A stretch of DNA of 26,925 bases from Clostridia bacterium BRH_c25 (GTDB taxonomy: Bacteria; Bacillota_A; Clostridia; Lutisporales; Lutisporaceae): assembly GCA_001515955.1 (NCBI GenBank), contig LOES01000060.1:1-26925 (forward strand), written 5' to 3'. Positions 1 to 6,893 of the stretch are shown here, piece after piece (positions within the stretch are counted from its first letter, which is position 1; every line of letters starts with the position of its first letter). The position numbers were made by a program, and so were the translations under genes. A model generated the notes under the pieces. The model searched no databases. It was not told the DNA's origin and saw only the letters and a list, made by a program, of their open reading frames with translations.

Positions 1-138
1 GCTTTTGGCGGAGCAAAAACAAAGGTGCGAATTGAAAATATATTATCATATAAAAAGCTTACGCTTTTATCGTCACTTTGCCTTAGTGCATTGGTAGTGG
101 TAATTGCCGTAATCATCATCACGAATGCGACTGTTTAG
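1..138 (+). CDS. C-terminal end of a BlaR1/M56-family membrane peptidase (partial)
   Basis: The frame is open from base 1 to the TAG at 136-138 and gives 45 residues. They begin AFGGAKTKVRIENILSYKK and end in a hydrophobic segment of about 20 residues (LSALVVVIAVIIITNATV). A cytoplasmic 'F....TK.RI.NIL.YKK' stretch followed directly by a membrane helix is characteristic of BlaR1/MecR1-like M56 metallopeptidases, which sense a signal and cleave a BlaI-type repressor. The catalytic part lies outside the window, so function rests on this short tail only. The downstream lipoprotein gene follows after 11 bases and its SD overlaps this stop codon, so the two are probably co-transcribed. Confidence 0.55.
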   Translation, partial: AFGGAKTKVRIENILSYKKLTLLSSLCLSALVVVIAVIIITNATV

Positions 139-149
139 GAGGTGCTGTT

Positions 150-542
150 TTGAAAAAAATATCTTTAATAATGCTGGCTTTTACCTTGTTACTGACAGGA
201 TGTGCAAAGCCGGAAAGTAACGATATGATAAAGGCGGACGATATAACAATTTTTTACGGTGTCTCAAGTTATGCTATGTTTGGTGCAAATCAAGAGGTCA
301 TTGATGACTTGCTTAATAAATTCAACTCTCTCAGCTTTGAAAAAACCGCAGACAAAATGGACTTAGTGAATGCCTTTCATGTGACCTTTTCCTATAAAGG
401 GAAGGGTGTCAGAAGATTCTTTGTTGATAAGAACGGAGTGTTTTGGCTTGACGGTGAAACTCAATGCTATAAGGTTTCTTCCGGCTCATTTGATTATGAA
501 CATTTAAATGCAATATACCAGGACAGTAAAGCATCCCGTTGA
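150..542 (+). CDS. Small lipoprotein of unknown function
   Basis: The product has 130 residues. It starts with a type II signal peptide: MKK, a hydrophobic stretch, and a lipobox LLTGC with Cys18 as the predicted lipidated residue. The mature part is small, soluble and without a domain I recognise; it contains a C-terminal stretch FFVDKNGVFWLDGE followed by CYKVSSGSFDYE. The start codon is TTG at 150-152, chosen because AGGAGG at 137-142 lies eight bases upstream and the signal peptide begins exactly there. It directly follows an M56/BlaR1-type gene end, so it may belong to the same sensor operon. That is inference only; the molecular role is unknown. Confidence 0.65.
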   Translation: MKKISLIMLAFTLLLTGCAKPESNDMIKADDITIFYGVSSYAMFGANQEVIDDLLNKFNSLSFEKTADKMDLVNAFHVTFSYKGKGVRRFFVDKNGVFWLDGETQCYKVSSGSFDYEHLNAIYQDSKASR

Positions 543-626
543 GAACAGCATTGCCTATTATTTCTATAATCCGGCAGAAGGATATTTATAAAACTTATCT
601 TATCTATGATGAAAGGATAGAGATTC

Positions 627-1565
627 ATGAAATATAAAAATTTTTATTTACTGTCGCTGTTTGCGATTATTTTAGCATCTGTTTATCCGATATACATGGG
701 TGTTGCAACGATGGGCAGTTATTTGAATAATGGAGCTATTGATGTGGCTGATTATAAAAAATATATCATACCATACACACCCATATGTATCGCGTTAATT
801 GTATCGACCGCACTTATGCCGCTGATCTTCAAGCTATTCAAGCGGTACGCGCTACCTGCCGTTTCATTTTTGGGAACCGTATTATTCTTTGCTTCCGAAT
901 TCGGGTTTGAACAGATCAAGGTGATTGAAGGATATGTGGAAATGCCCCTTGAATCATGGCAATTAAGCTTGTGCATGGCAACTCCAGAGGTTCTCCGCGC
1001 AATCGGCGAACCCATCTATGCAGCATACAATACGGCTTTCAAAATTCACTTTTACATAATTGCTATTGTCATCATACTTGCTGTACTGAATGTGATATAT
1101 GGGTTTTCAAAAATGCTCAGAGAGCAGGACTTCGGTAAAAAGCGTCCGCTGATTGCTCAAGCTGTCTCTGTTTTGCTGTTCATCGGCCTTTGCATACTCG
1201 CTTGTTTTACCGCTTTTTACAGAAACGGCACAATCAATATTTCAACCTTATCAGCAATACTTATGTCTGTATTCTTCATAGTATTCGGCATTACGGTAGG
1301 TATATATTGTGGCTCGATATTTTACGGAAAAAGCAAGTTGTTTTCCAAGATCATACCTGCGATAACTGCCTCGTTGACAACACTCATTATGTATATCGGT
1401 GAACTAGTGCTGATGGGTGGTGTGCTTTTCAAATATGGCAATGGATTCTTCTTTGAACCTATTGCGGCAATTCCTTTCTCCGCAGCCGATATTGTTATTA
1501 TCCTGTTTTCAGGTGTGATTACATATATTGTTATGCAGCTTCTTCACAACCCACACAAAGATTAA
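627..1565 (+). CDS. Multi-pass membrane protein, function unknown
   Basis: The product has 312 residues and is mostly hydrophobic. I count about eight membrane segments, roughly at residues 5-25, 48-70, 76-93, 138-160, 175-198, 204-230, 240-268 and 285-306. The ATG at 627 is preceded by AAAGGATAGAG. I do not recognise a family and see no catalytic motif. It lies 84 bases after the lipoprotein gene on the same strand and could be the last gene of that operon. The coding sequence ends in the left arm of a hairpin shared with the convergent gene on the other strand. Confidence 0.6.
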   Translation: MKYKNFYLLSLFAIILASVYPIYMGVATMGSYLNNGAIDVADYKKYIIPYTPICIALIVSTALMPLIFKLFKRYALPAVSFLGTVLFFASEFGFEQIKVIEGYVEMPLESWQLSLCMATPEVLRAIGEPIYAAYNTAFKIHFYIIAIVIILAVLNVIYGFSKMLREQDFGKKRPLIAQAVSVLLFIGLCILACFTAFYRNGTINISTLSAILMSVFFIVFGITVGIYCGSIFYGKSKLFSKIIPAITASLTTLIMYIGELVLMGGVLFKYGNGFFFEPIAAIPFSAADIVIILFSGVITYIVMQLLHNPHKD

Positions 1566-1614
1566 GCTGAAGGTGCCAGATACAGTCGCATCCGGCACGT
1601 ACTCATTCAGCTTT
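1564..1614 (+). terminator. Hairpin between convergent genes, likely terminator
   Basis: AAGCTGA at 1564-1570 pairs with TCAGCTT at 1607-1613, and inside it GTGCC at 1573-1577 pairs with GGCAC at 1594-1598. The right arm runs into TTTT. It spans the ends of the membrane-protein gene (+) and the flavoprotein (-), and overlaps the last codons of both. The T run is short, so this is a moderate-strength call. Confidence 0.45.
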
Positions 1615-3321
1615 TGCGGCACTTTCGCCTGCTATTTTTCCGAATACCACAGTATCGGGAATCGCATTGCCTCCAAGCCTGTTTGAACCGTGGATTCCGC
1701 CGGTTGCTTCCCCTGCCGCAAATAATCCCGGTATAATGTTTCCTTTCCTATCAAGAACCTGCGCCTTTTTATTTATTCCTATACCTCCCATTGTGTGATG
1801 CACCGTTGGCACACGTGCCCCTGCGTAGAATGGAGCAGTGTCGATCTTCTCTGCGAACAGTGTTCTTCCGAAGGGATCGCCTATTTTCTTTTCTACAGCC
1901 TTGTTAAAGGTTTCCACCGATTTGACGAGGTTTGCAGGATCAACGCCAATCTGTTTTGCCAGGTCTTCCAGTGTATCGGCCTTAAAAGCCCTGCCTTCTT
2001 CGACAAGCCGATCTATTGTTTCGTCGAAGTTGTTCTTTGTATCGACCGTCGGGTAGGAATGTTTGTCGAGGATTACCCACATAAAACTATCCTTCTGTGC
2101 GAACAATGCTTTAGTCATAACGTCTCTTCTGGCGCCTTCATCAACGAACCTGTTTCCATCCTTATTGACAAATATCCTGTTTTCAACACCCTGTTCAATA
2201 TTTCCGCTAAGGCTGCCTGTTTCCGGATCACCCATTGGCAGGAGCTGTATCTGTTCCATTCCAATCAGGTTTGCGCCGATCTTCTCAGCCATCCACATCC
2301 CGTCACCGGTAGTCCCCGGACGATTGGTCGTTTTTATATCTGTAAGCTCCAGCCATGTATTATTGTAATAGTTTCTTGCATTGATATTTGCTCCAAAACC
2401 GCCTGTTGCTATGATAACACCATTATTTGCATTTGCGGTTACAGTACCCTCTGCATTTTCTGCCATAACGCCGACAACTCTGCCGTTTTCAACTATAAGC
2501 TCTGTTGCCTTTGTTCTGAGCATTACTTCTATATCGCTGCCGTGCTGCTCAATATAATTCATGTATGTTTCTATGTAGCCTGTTCCAAGAGGCTTTTCAG
2601 GCTTATGGGATCTTGGCCACAATGAGCCTAGAACTGTAAATATTTCATTTTTAAACTTCATACCCATGCTTTCAAGCCATTCGAGCGCCGGATACGCCTT
2701 CTCGACAAGTGTTCTTATCATTTCAGTCTTTCCGAGCCTGTCTCCTCCTTCATAGGTCTGAGTGTAATGCTTCTCAATAGAGTCCTCTATTCCCTGTGCC
2801 GATTGACGCTTAGGATCAACCGCATTATATGCAGCACCGGATATAATCGTGTTTCCGCCAACCATAGGCATCTTTTCCAGAACCAGAACCTTAGCGCCGT
2901 TCTGATGTGCTGATACGGCGGCTGCAAGTCCGGCTCCGCCCGCACCGATTACAACAACATCCGCTTTCTTTTCTATCCTGCCTGTTGCCTGTACAGTGCT
3001 CTTATCCGGCGCCTTACTGTAATCGGCTATATTCGCCCCGGATTTTTCCAGAGCTTGTTCGACAGCTACCATAACACCTATACTCGATTTTGTACATCCG
3101 GCTACCGCATCAACAGCAACGCTCTGGTATTTTATGATTTCTTCCGCTATTATCTTAGTTGCTACCGCTCCTACTCCGGGAGATTCATTCTGTTGAAGAA
3201 CCTGAATAGCTTTTATCTTATTTCCTTCCAGTATTACTTCTACTTGAATAGTACCGTAGCACCCCCTGCCTTCACCTACATATGCACGGATCTTTGAGTC
3301 AGCTTGGGCTGAATCAGTTGC
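1603..3321 (-). pseudogene. FMN_bind + FAD fumarate-reductase-like flavoprotein, cut off from its N-terminus by an in-frame TAA
   Basis: Reading from 3321 the frame gives an FMN_bind domain (about 83 residues) and then a full FAD_binding_2 / flavocytochrome c reductase domain (489 residues from Met at 3072). Visible motifs are DAVAGCT, a variant of the DxxSGAT flavinylation motif whose Thr is kept; the dinucleotide fold GAGGAG; the RFVDEGARRD segment that carries the proton-donor Arg in fumarate and urocanate reductases; HTMGGIGIN; and GSNRLGGNA near the C-terminus. These enzymes reduce an activated C=C bond, with electrons coming through covalently bound FMN. The TAA at 3322-3324 separates it from the in-frame signal peptide/LysM piece, and there is no ATG, GTG or TTG between that stop and Met at 3072. 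Translation from 3072 would lack most of FMN_bind and any export signal. The substrate is unknown: the usual His of the 'Q.HP' segment is Leu here (IQLLP). Confidence 0.75.
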
Positions 3322-3540
3322 TTAACCCACAAGCTTTAAAACCTGTCCAGGATAAATCTGATGAGGATTCTCGAGTTTGTTTGCTTCCGCGAGCTTCTCC
3401 CATGTAGTACCTTTACTTTCTGCAATTTTCCACAATATATCCCCGGGCTTAATCGTATAAGTGCTGTCCGCATAAACAGCTGTGATGTCAAAAAACACTA
3501 ATAGGGCAACAAGCAACAGGCTTGTCAGTCTTCTGCGCAT
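3322..3540 (-). CDS. Signal peptide + LysM domain: the N-terminal piece of the interrupted extracellular reductase
   Basis: The product has 72 residues. A signal peptide (MRRR, then a hydrophobic core, cleavage near AVYA/DS at residue 24-25) is followed by one LysM domain (YTIKPGDILWKIAESKG to YPGQVLKL), which binds peptidoglycan. AAAGGAGGG lies just upstream of the ATG at 3540. The reading frame ends at TAA 3322-3324 and continues in the same frame, without any initiation codon, into the FMN_bind/FAD reductase. I therefore read it as the front end of a single wall-anchored reductase of about 644 residues that has suffered a nonsense change, rather than as an independent gene. The short product could still be exported and bind the wall. 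Confidence 0.7.
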   Translation of the reverse strand: MRRRLTSLLLVALLVFFDITAVYADSTYTIKPGDILWKIAESKGTTWEKLAEANKLENPHQIYPGQVLKLVG

Positions 3541-3586
3541 CTATCTCCCTCCTTTGAAATTGTTTAAGAAACGCAGCCTTTAACTT

Positions 3587-3613
3587 GCAGCAGATCAAAT
3601 GCATCCCTGCTGC
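3587..3613 (-). repeat. 7-bp inverted repeat upstream of the LysM gene
   Basis: GCAGCAG at 3587-3593 and CTGCTGC at 3607-3613 form perfect arms around a 13-base loop, 47 bases upstream of the LysM/flavoprotein start. It may be an operator or a leader hairpin. An A/T-only TATAATTATA lies nearby (about 3626-3635), but I see no convincing -35 for it. Confidence 0.25.
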
Positions 3614-3700
3614 TGAACCAAAAAGTATAATTATAAAGGCAGAGGTTTTTTCTATATTTTAATTTTTTATCAGTTCAACGATTCGTAAATCAGTGCATAT

Positions 3701-4855
3701 TTACTTAATCTTTTCTCCTGTCATTTCGGCATAAGTTACATATCTATTATAAGCGTTCAGCAGTTCTCTTACATTATCGAAAGTTTTTTCTGCAATAGTT
3801 CTGAGTTCCTCATCGGACAGCTTAATATTTTCTTCGGCTCGTATCCTTCTCAATATTTCCACCCTTGTATCCAAATCCGGCCGTTTAATTTCGAATACTC
3901 CTCCCAGTTCAAACATTGAAGTGAAGCGTTCATTCATTATTGTCATATCCTGCGGAGGTCCGGTACAGGCTATAACAACCTGCTTGCCCCTTTCAAGCAC
4001 TTCTGAAACAGTTTTAAAAAACTCAGCTTGCGTAAACTCCTTGCCGGTTATGAACTGAAGGTCATCAATAAGCAGCACGTCATAGCTCAACATTCTCTCT
4101 TTAAAGCCCATAGAATTATCATATCGTATTGCATCTATCATTGCATTAGTAAAAGCTTCTATTGATATATACAATACTTTAGCAGCAGGGTAATGCTCTG
4201 AAATATAATTTCCGGCAGCCTGGATCAAATGAGTTTTTCCTATGCCCACTTTCCCATATATATAAGCCAGTCCATGATGGTTATCCGGGTTTTTCACAGT
4301 ATCAAGGATATATCTGTAAGCCAGGTAGTTATGTTCTCCTATAACAAGAGTATCAAAAGAATATTTGGGATTAAGCGAACACCTCTTTTCAAAAGTATCG
4401 ACAACTATCCTTTTGTTCGAAATAACTTTCTTCTTTTCACCTGATATAGAAAACTCTAATTTATAATCTTTGTTAATAATACTCCTTAAAGCTGTCTTTA
4501 TCAACGAAGCATATCTGCATTCCAGAATACCCTTCTCGAATTCCCCCGGTACACCAAGGCGTATTGTATCGTTATCTATTGAGAGAGGCACTACTATTTC
4601 CATCCACGTCTTGAAGCTAACCTCAGTAAGTTCCTTTTTTATAATATCAAGTACTTTTCTCCAGATATAATCCGGTTTTTCAACAGCAGGTGTATTAAAA
4701 ACTCTATTACCTGCTCCAGACTTTTCTTCAGACATCCCACCAACTTCTGCTATTTGTCCACCGCATTCCAATTTCTTAAGTCTATCATCAATTTCTATGA
4801 CCGCTTCTTTTAAGCTATTCAAGTCGGAGAGAATTTGACTAAGCATATCTTCCAT
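3701..4855 (-). CDS. DnaA-like AAA+ ATPase lacking the DNA-binding domain
   Basis: The product has 384 residues against about 450 for DnaA. Residues 1-31 look like a coiled coil. Residues 62-135 match DnaA domain I (W..VL..I, F.TW, I.LGVP..F). The AAA+ domain follows, with Walker A GKVGIGKTH at 201-209, Walker B LLIDD at 261-265, and a sensor-2-like NVREL at 361-365. Two features are abnormal for DnaA. The arginine finger position in box VII (normally SRF) is SMF, Met314, and the protein stops right after the lid, so domain IV (the DnaA-box-binding helix-turn-helix) is absent. No domain IV is encoded downstream in any frame. It therefore resembles DnaA but cannot be the replication initiator. 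A role as DnaA or DnaB partner through domain I is possible but not shown. The start is ATG at 4855, with GGAGGTATTGTAA upstream. Confidence 0.7.
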   Translation of the reverse strand: MEDMLSQILSDLNSLKEAVIEIDDRLKKLECGGQIAEVGGMSEEKSGAGNRVFNTPAVEKPDYIWRKVLDIIKKELTEVSFKTWMEIVVPLSIDNDTIRLGVPGEFEKGILECRYASLIKTALRSIINKDYKLEFSISGEKKKVISNKRIVVDTFEKRCSLNPKYSFDTLVIGEHNYLAYRYILDTVKNPDNHHGLAYIYGKVGIGKTHLIQAAGNYISEHYPAAKVLYISIEAFTNAMIDAIRYDNSMGFKERMLSYDVLLIDDLQFITGKEFTQAEFFKTVSEVLERGKQVVIACTGPPQDMTIMNERFTSMFELGGVFEIKRPDLDTRVEILRRIRAEENIKLSDEELRTIAEKTFDNVRELLNAYNRYVTYAEMTGEKIK

Positions 4856-5109
4856 TTACAATACCTCCAAAACCAGGTTTTCTGTTTTACATGCACACAT
4901 TTCTGTATCCTGCCTACCAGTCAATAACGGTTCTACTGTCCACTGACTACTCGATATATTCTATCCTGTTATCCTTACACCAGTCAATTGCTATTTCCTT
5001 AAGTACCTCTTCATATTTACAACTATAATTATACAAGCATCTCTTTAATAATTATACCGCAATTGGTAAATTTTGAACGTGATATTCAGACTAAAAAATA
5101 AATATAATA
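4856..5109. other. Gap upstream of the DnaA-like gene
   Basis: No confident gene is present. A minus-strand frame of 29 codons (TTG at 5036 to TAG at 4947, ending KEIAIDWCKDNRIEYIE) has coding-like composition. It might be a tiny gene or the relic of a longer one; it lacks a good SD. A TATAAT on the minus strand (5056-5051) could be the -10 for the DnaA-like gene, but its -35 is poor. Confidence 0.25.
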
Positions 5110-5141
5110 AAGCACTACATTCGTAATAAAATGTAGTGCTT
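5110..5141 (-). terminator. Rho-independent terminator of the minus-strand operon
   Basis: AAGCACTACATT at 5110-5121 and AATGTAGTGCTT at 5130-5141 are perfect 12-bp arms around an 8-base loop. On the minus strand the stem is followed by a T-rich tract (TTATTATATTTATTTTTT). It is the first strong terminator after atoA, so the HEARO-like RNA would lie inside the operon's 3' untranslated region. Confidence 0.75.
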
Positions 5142-5169
5142 CTCTATGTAAATTCATATTATTTTTGGT

Positions 5170-5503
5170 GGAGGCGAGGGGACGCCTGTATCCATTGTCT
5201 CCAATGGTGCTGACTATATCTTGAACTTCATTGCGAAGTCCTCTGGCGTGTTATAGAAGCCCTAATATTGATGGTAAGCTCCTATCCTAGTACAACCAAA
5301 TTGGCTGCCTATGAGTCGATACAGGGCTGTCGGATTGCTCCACATACCCCTCGGTATTGCCGTCGTCTTAACGTTACGGTTTCACCGATAAAGCCAGATT
5401 ATCGCTTGCAGTTCACACTGCAAGGCGACTCTTCTGAATCGAACCCCTTCGGTCTGTTCGTAGGGTGCATTCCCCTTACGACGGATACTGCGTATCCTGT
5501 CAC
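5170..5503 (-). ncRNA. HEARO / omega-RNA-like structured RNA, no nuclease gene attached
   Basis: The 380 bases between the atoA stop and the terminator hold no credible gene but are packed with short stems. They include GGATAC/GTATCC (5483-5497), a TCGTAaGGG...CCCTACGA stem, a long TTGCAGT/ACTGCAA stem, CGGT-GAA-ACCG, GGACTTC/GAAGTTC (5223-5241), CCATTG/CAATGG (5192-5207) and AGGCG/CGCCT (5172-5187). On the minus strand the order CGTAAGG, GAATGCACC, GAACTGCA, GAAACCGTAACGTTAAG, GGAGCAATC resembles what I remember of HEARO RNAs, the guide RNAs (omega RNAs) of IscB/IsrB nucleases. The 5' edge is GTGA at 5503-5500, and HEARO elements are reported to sit at ATGA or GTGA. The 5' guide would come from sequence just after the atoA stop. 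The 3' edge is approximate. No IscB/IsrB reading frame is nearby. The identification is by recall, not alignment. Confidence 0.55.
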
Positions 5504-5522
5504 CCTTCATATCCTTGAGCCT

Positions 5523-6167
5523 TTAAACCACCATCGGCTTCAAGTCATCAGCAATTATAAGATCAGCCTCTGTAGAATTTTTGACATCTTCTATTGAATA
5601 CTCCGGGTTTATCTCTGTAAGAAGGATGCCATTCTCCGTGATTTTCATCACGCCCATCTCTGTTATTATCATGTCCACTTGTCCCTTGGCTGTCAACGGA
5701 AGAGTACACTCCTTAAGGATCTTTGGAATACCTTTGTTCGTATGTGTCATAGCTACAATGACCTTTTTGGATCCTGTTACCAGATCCATGGCTCCACCCA
5801 TTCCTGGAACGAGTTTGCCGGGAATAATCCAATTGGCAAGGTTCCCTTTCTCATCCACTTGAAGCGCCCCAAGGACAGTTACGTCAACATGACCCCCCCT
5901 GATGATCGAGAACGACATGGCTGAGTCAAAGTACATACCCCCTTCAAGAATTGTGACAGGCTGGCCTCCCGCATTTGTGATGTTTTTATCAAAATCCGCT
6001 CCTGTAGGTTCAGGCCCCAAACCAATAAGTCCGTTCTCAGACTGAAGGTATATCTCAATACCATCAGGAATGTAGTTAGCCACCATTGTAGGAAGACCTA
6101 TCCCGAGATTAACGAGATCACCGTCTCGAAGTTCTCTTGCAACCCTTTTTGCAATGAATTCTTTCAT
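5523..6167 (-). CDS. atoA: 3-oxoacid (acetoacetate) CoA-transferase, subunit B
   Basis: The product has 214 residues, the usual length of AtoA/CtfB. Glu44 in SENGLIGLG is the catalytic glutamate that carries CoA as a thioester. [30 protein letters not shown] and [15 protein letters not shown] are family signatures. With subunit A it would move CoA between acetyl- or butyryl-CoA and acetoacetate, giving acetoacetyl-CoA for thiolase. That fits the acetoacetate made by the BKACE enzyme of the same block. It starts one base after the subunit A stop, with AAAGGAGG inside the end of subunit A, so the two are translationally coupled. The symbols ctfB and atoA are used for such genes; the precise acyl preference cannot be read from sequence. 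Confidence 0.88.
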   Translation of the reverse strand: MKEFIAKRVARELRDGDLVNLGIGLPTMVANYIPDGIEIYLQSENGLIGLGPEPTGADFDKNITNAGGQPVTILEGGMYFDSAMSFSIIRGGHVDVTVLGALQVDEKGNLANWIIPGKLVPGMGGAMDLVTGSKKVIVAMTHTNKGIPKILKECTLPLTAKGQVDMIITEMGVMKITENGILLTEINPEYSIEDVKNSTEADLIIADDLKPMVV

Positions 6168-6168
6168 C

Positions 6169-6825
6169 TTATATATCCTCCTTTACAATGTAGTCTACAA
6201 ATATGTGAGGAGTAATAATTTCTTCAGGATCCAACAAACCGGTTTCCACAATTTCATCAGCTCCCACTACGACCGTTTCAGCTGCTGTGGCCATTACAGG
6301 ATTGAAATTTCTGCCTGTCCTTGCATAGACGACGTTTCCCAACTTATCTGCAGATCTTCCTCTAATTATTGCCAGATCAGCCTTAAGTGGCTCTTCTAAA
6401 ATGTATTTCTTATTAAGAACTTCAATGATCTGCTTTCCTTTTTCCACATCTGTTCCGAGTCCGGTAGGTGTAAGGACTCCACCAAGTCCTGCACCACTGG
6501 ATCTTATTCTCTCCGCCAGCGTTCCCTGGGGATTGAGTTCCACCTCTATTGTTCCCTCCGACATCATCTTGCCTACTAAAGGGTTCAAGCCTATATGTGA
6601 AGTATAAAGCTTTTTGATTTGGCCGTTCTTTACAAGCTTGCCAAGCCCCTTGTCCTCTAAACCTGCATCGTTACAGATGGCAGTAATTCCCTTTATACCG
6701 CTCTTAAGTATCTCATCAATCAATACATCAGATGTTCCTACAGCCATAAATCCGCCGAACATAATCGTCATGTCGTCTTTCAATAGTGATCTGAATGTTT
6801 CCTTATTGATTATCTTATTTCTCAA
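6169..6825 (-). CDS. atoD: 3-oxoacid (acetoacetate) CoA-transferase, subunit A
   Basis: The product has 218 residues. The N-terminal [17 protein letters not shown] is the CoA-binding glycine motif of AtoD/Ctf[26 protein letters not shown] and [25 protein letters not shown] are conserved family segments. The start codon is TTG at 6825-6823, supported by GAGGTGA (6838-6832) at seven bases. That SD overlaps the TGA of a thiolase remnant immediately upstream, an arrangement expected if a complete thiolase gene once preceded it. It forms the heterodimer or heterotetramer with the subunit B product. Confidence 0.88.
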   Translation of the reverse strand: MRNKIINKETFRSLLKDDMTIMFGGFMAVGTSDVLIDEILKSGIKGITAICNDAGLEDKGLGKLVKNGQIKKLYTSHIGLNPLVGKMMSEGTIEVELNPQGTLAERIRSSGAGLGGVLTPTGLGTDVEKGKQIIEVLNKKYILEEPLKADLAIIRGRSADKLGNVVYARTGRNFNPVMATAAETVVVGADEIVETGLLDPEEIITPHIFVDYIVKEDI

Positions 6826-6836
6826 CTTTTGTCACC

Positions 6837-6893
6837 TCAAATTTTAATTACTACGGCAGTTCCCATTCCTCCGCCAATGCTGCGATTTTCAGA
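6837..6893 (-). pseudogene. C-terminal remnant of a thiolase gene
   Basis: A minus-strand frame ending in TGA at 6839-6837 reads SENRSIGGGMGTAVVIKI. IGGGMGTA is the C-terminal active-site loop of thiolases (normally CIGGGMG); the catalytic Cys position is Ser here. Upstream the similarity stops where the end of the OYE-type gene (stop at 6891-6889) overlaps it in another frame. The TGA merges with the SD of atoD. I read this as what is left of an ancestral thiolase-atoD-atoA operon after other DNA was joined to it. A chance match over 18 residues is possible but unlikely given the position. Confidence 0.55.

Noticed and set aside
1795..2625. Long plus-strand open frame of 276 codons inside the flavoprotein
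   Set aside because: It lies antisense to a clearly conserved FAD domain, is rich in Cys and His in a shadow-like way, and has no SD.
3322..3324. Programmed recoding (selenocysteine or pyrrolysine) at the LysM stop
   Set aside because: The codon is TAA, which is used for neither residue, and no recoding hairpin is evident.
5160..5520. Group II intron domain I as the explanation of the structured segment
   Set aside because: No domain V-like hairpin, no maturase and no clear GUGYG 5' end; the block order fits HEARO/omega RNA better. It remains the main alternative.
5268..5597. Plus-strand open frame of 109 codons after the terminator
   Set aside because: It overlaps the structured RNA and the end of atoA, has no SD and matches no family I know.
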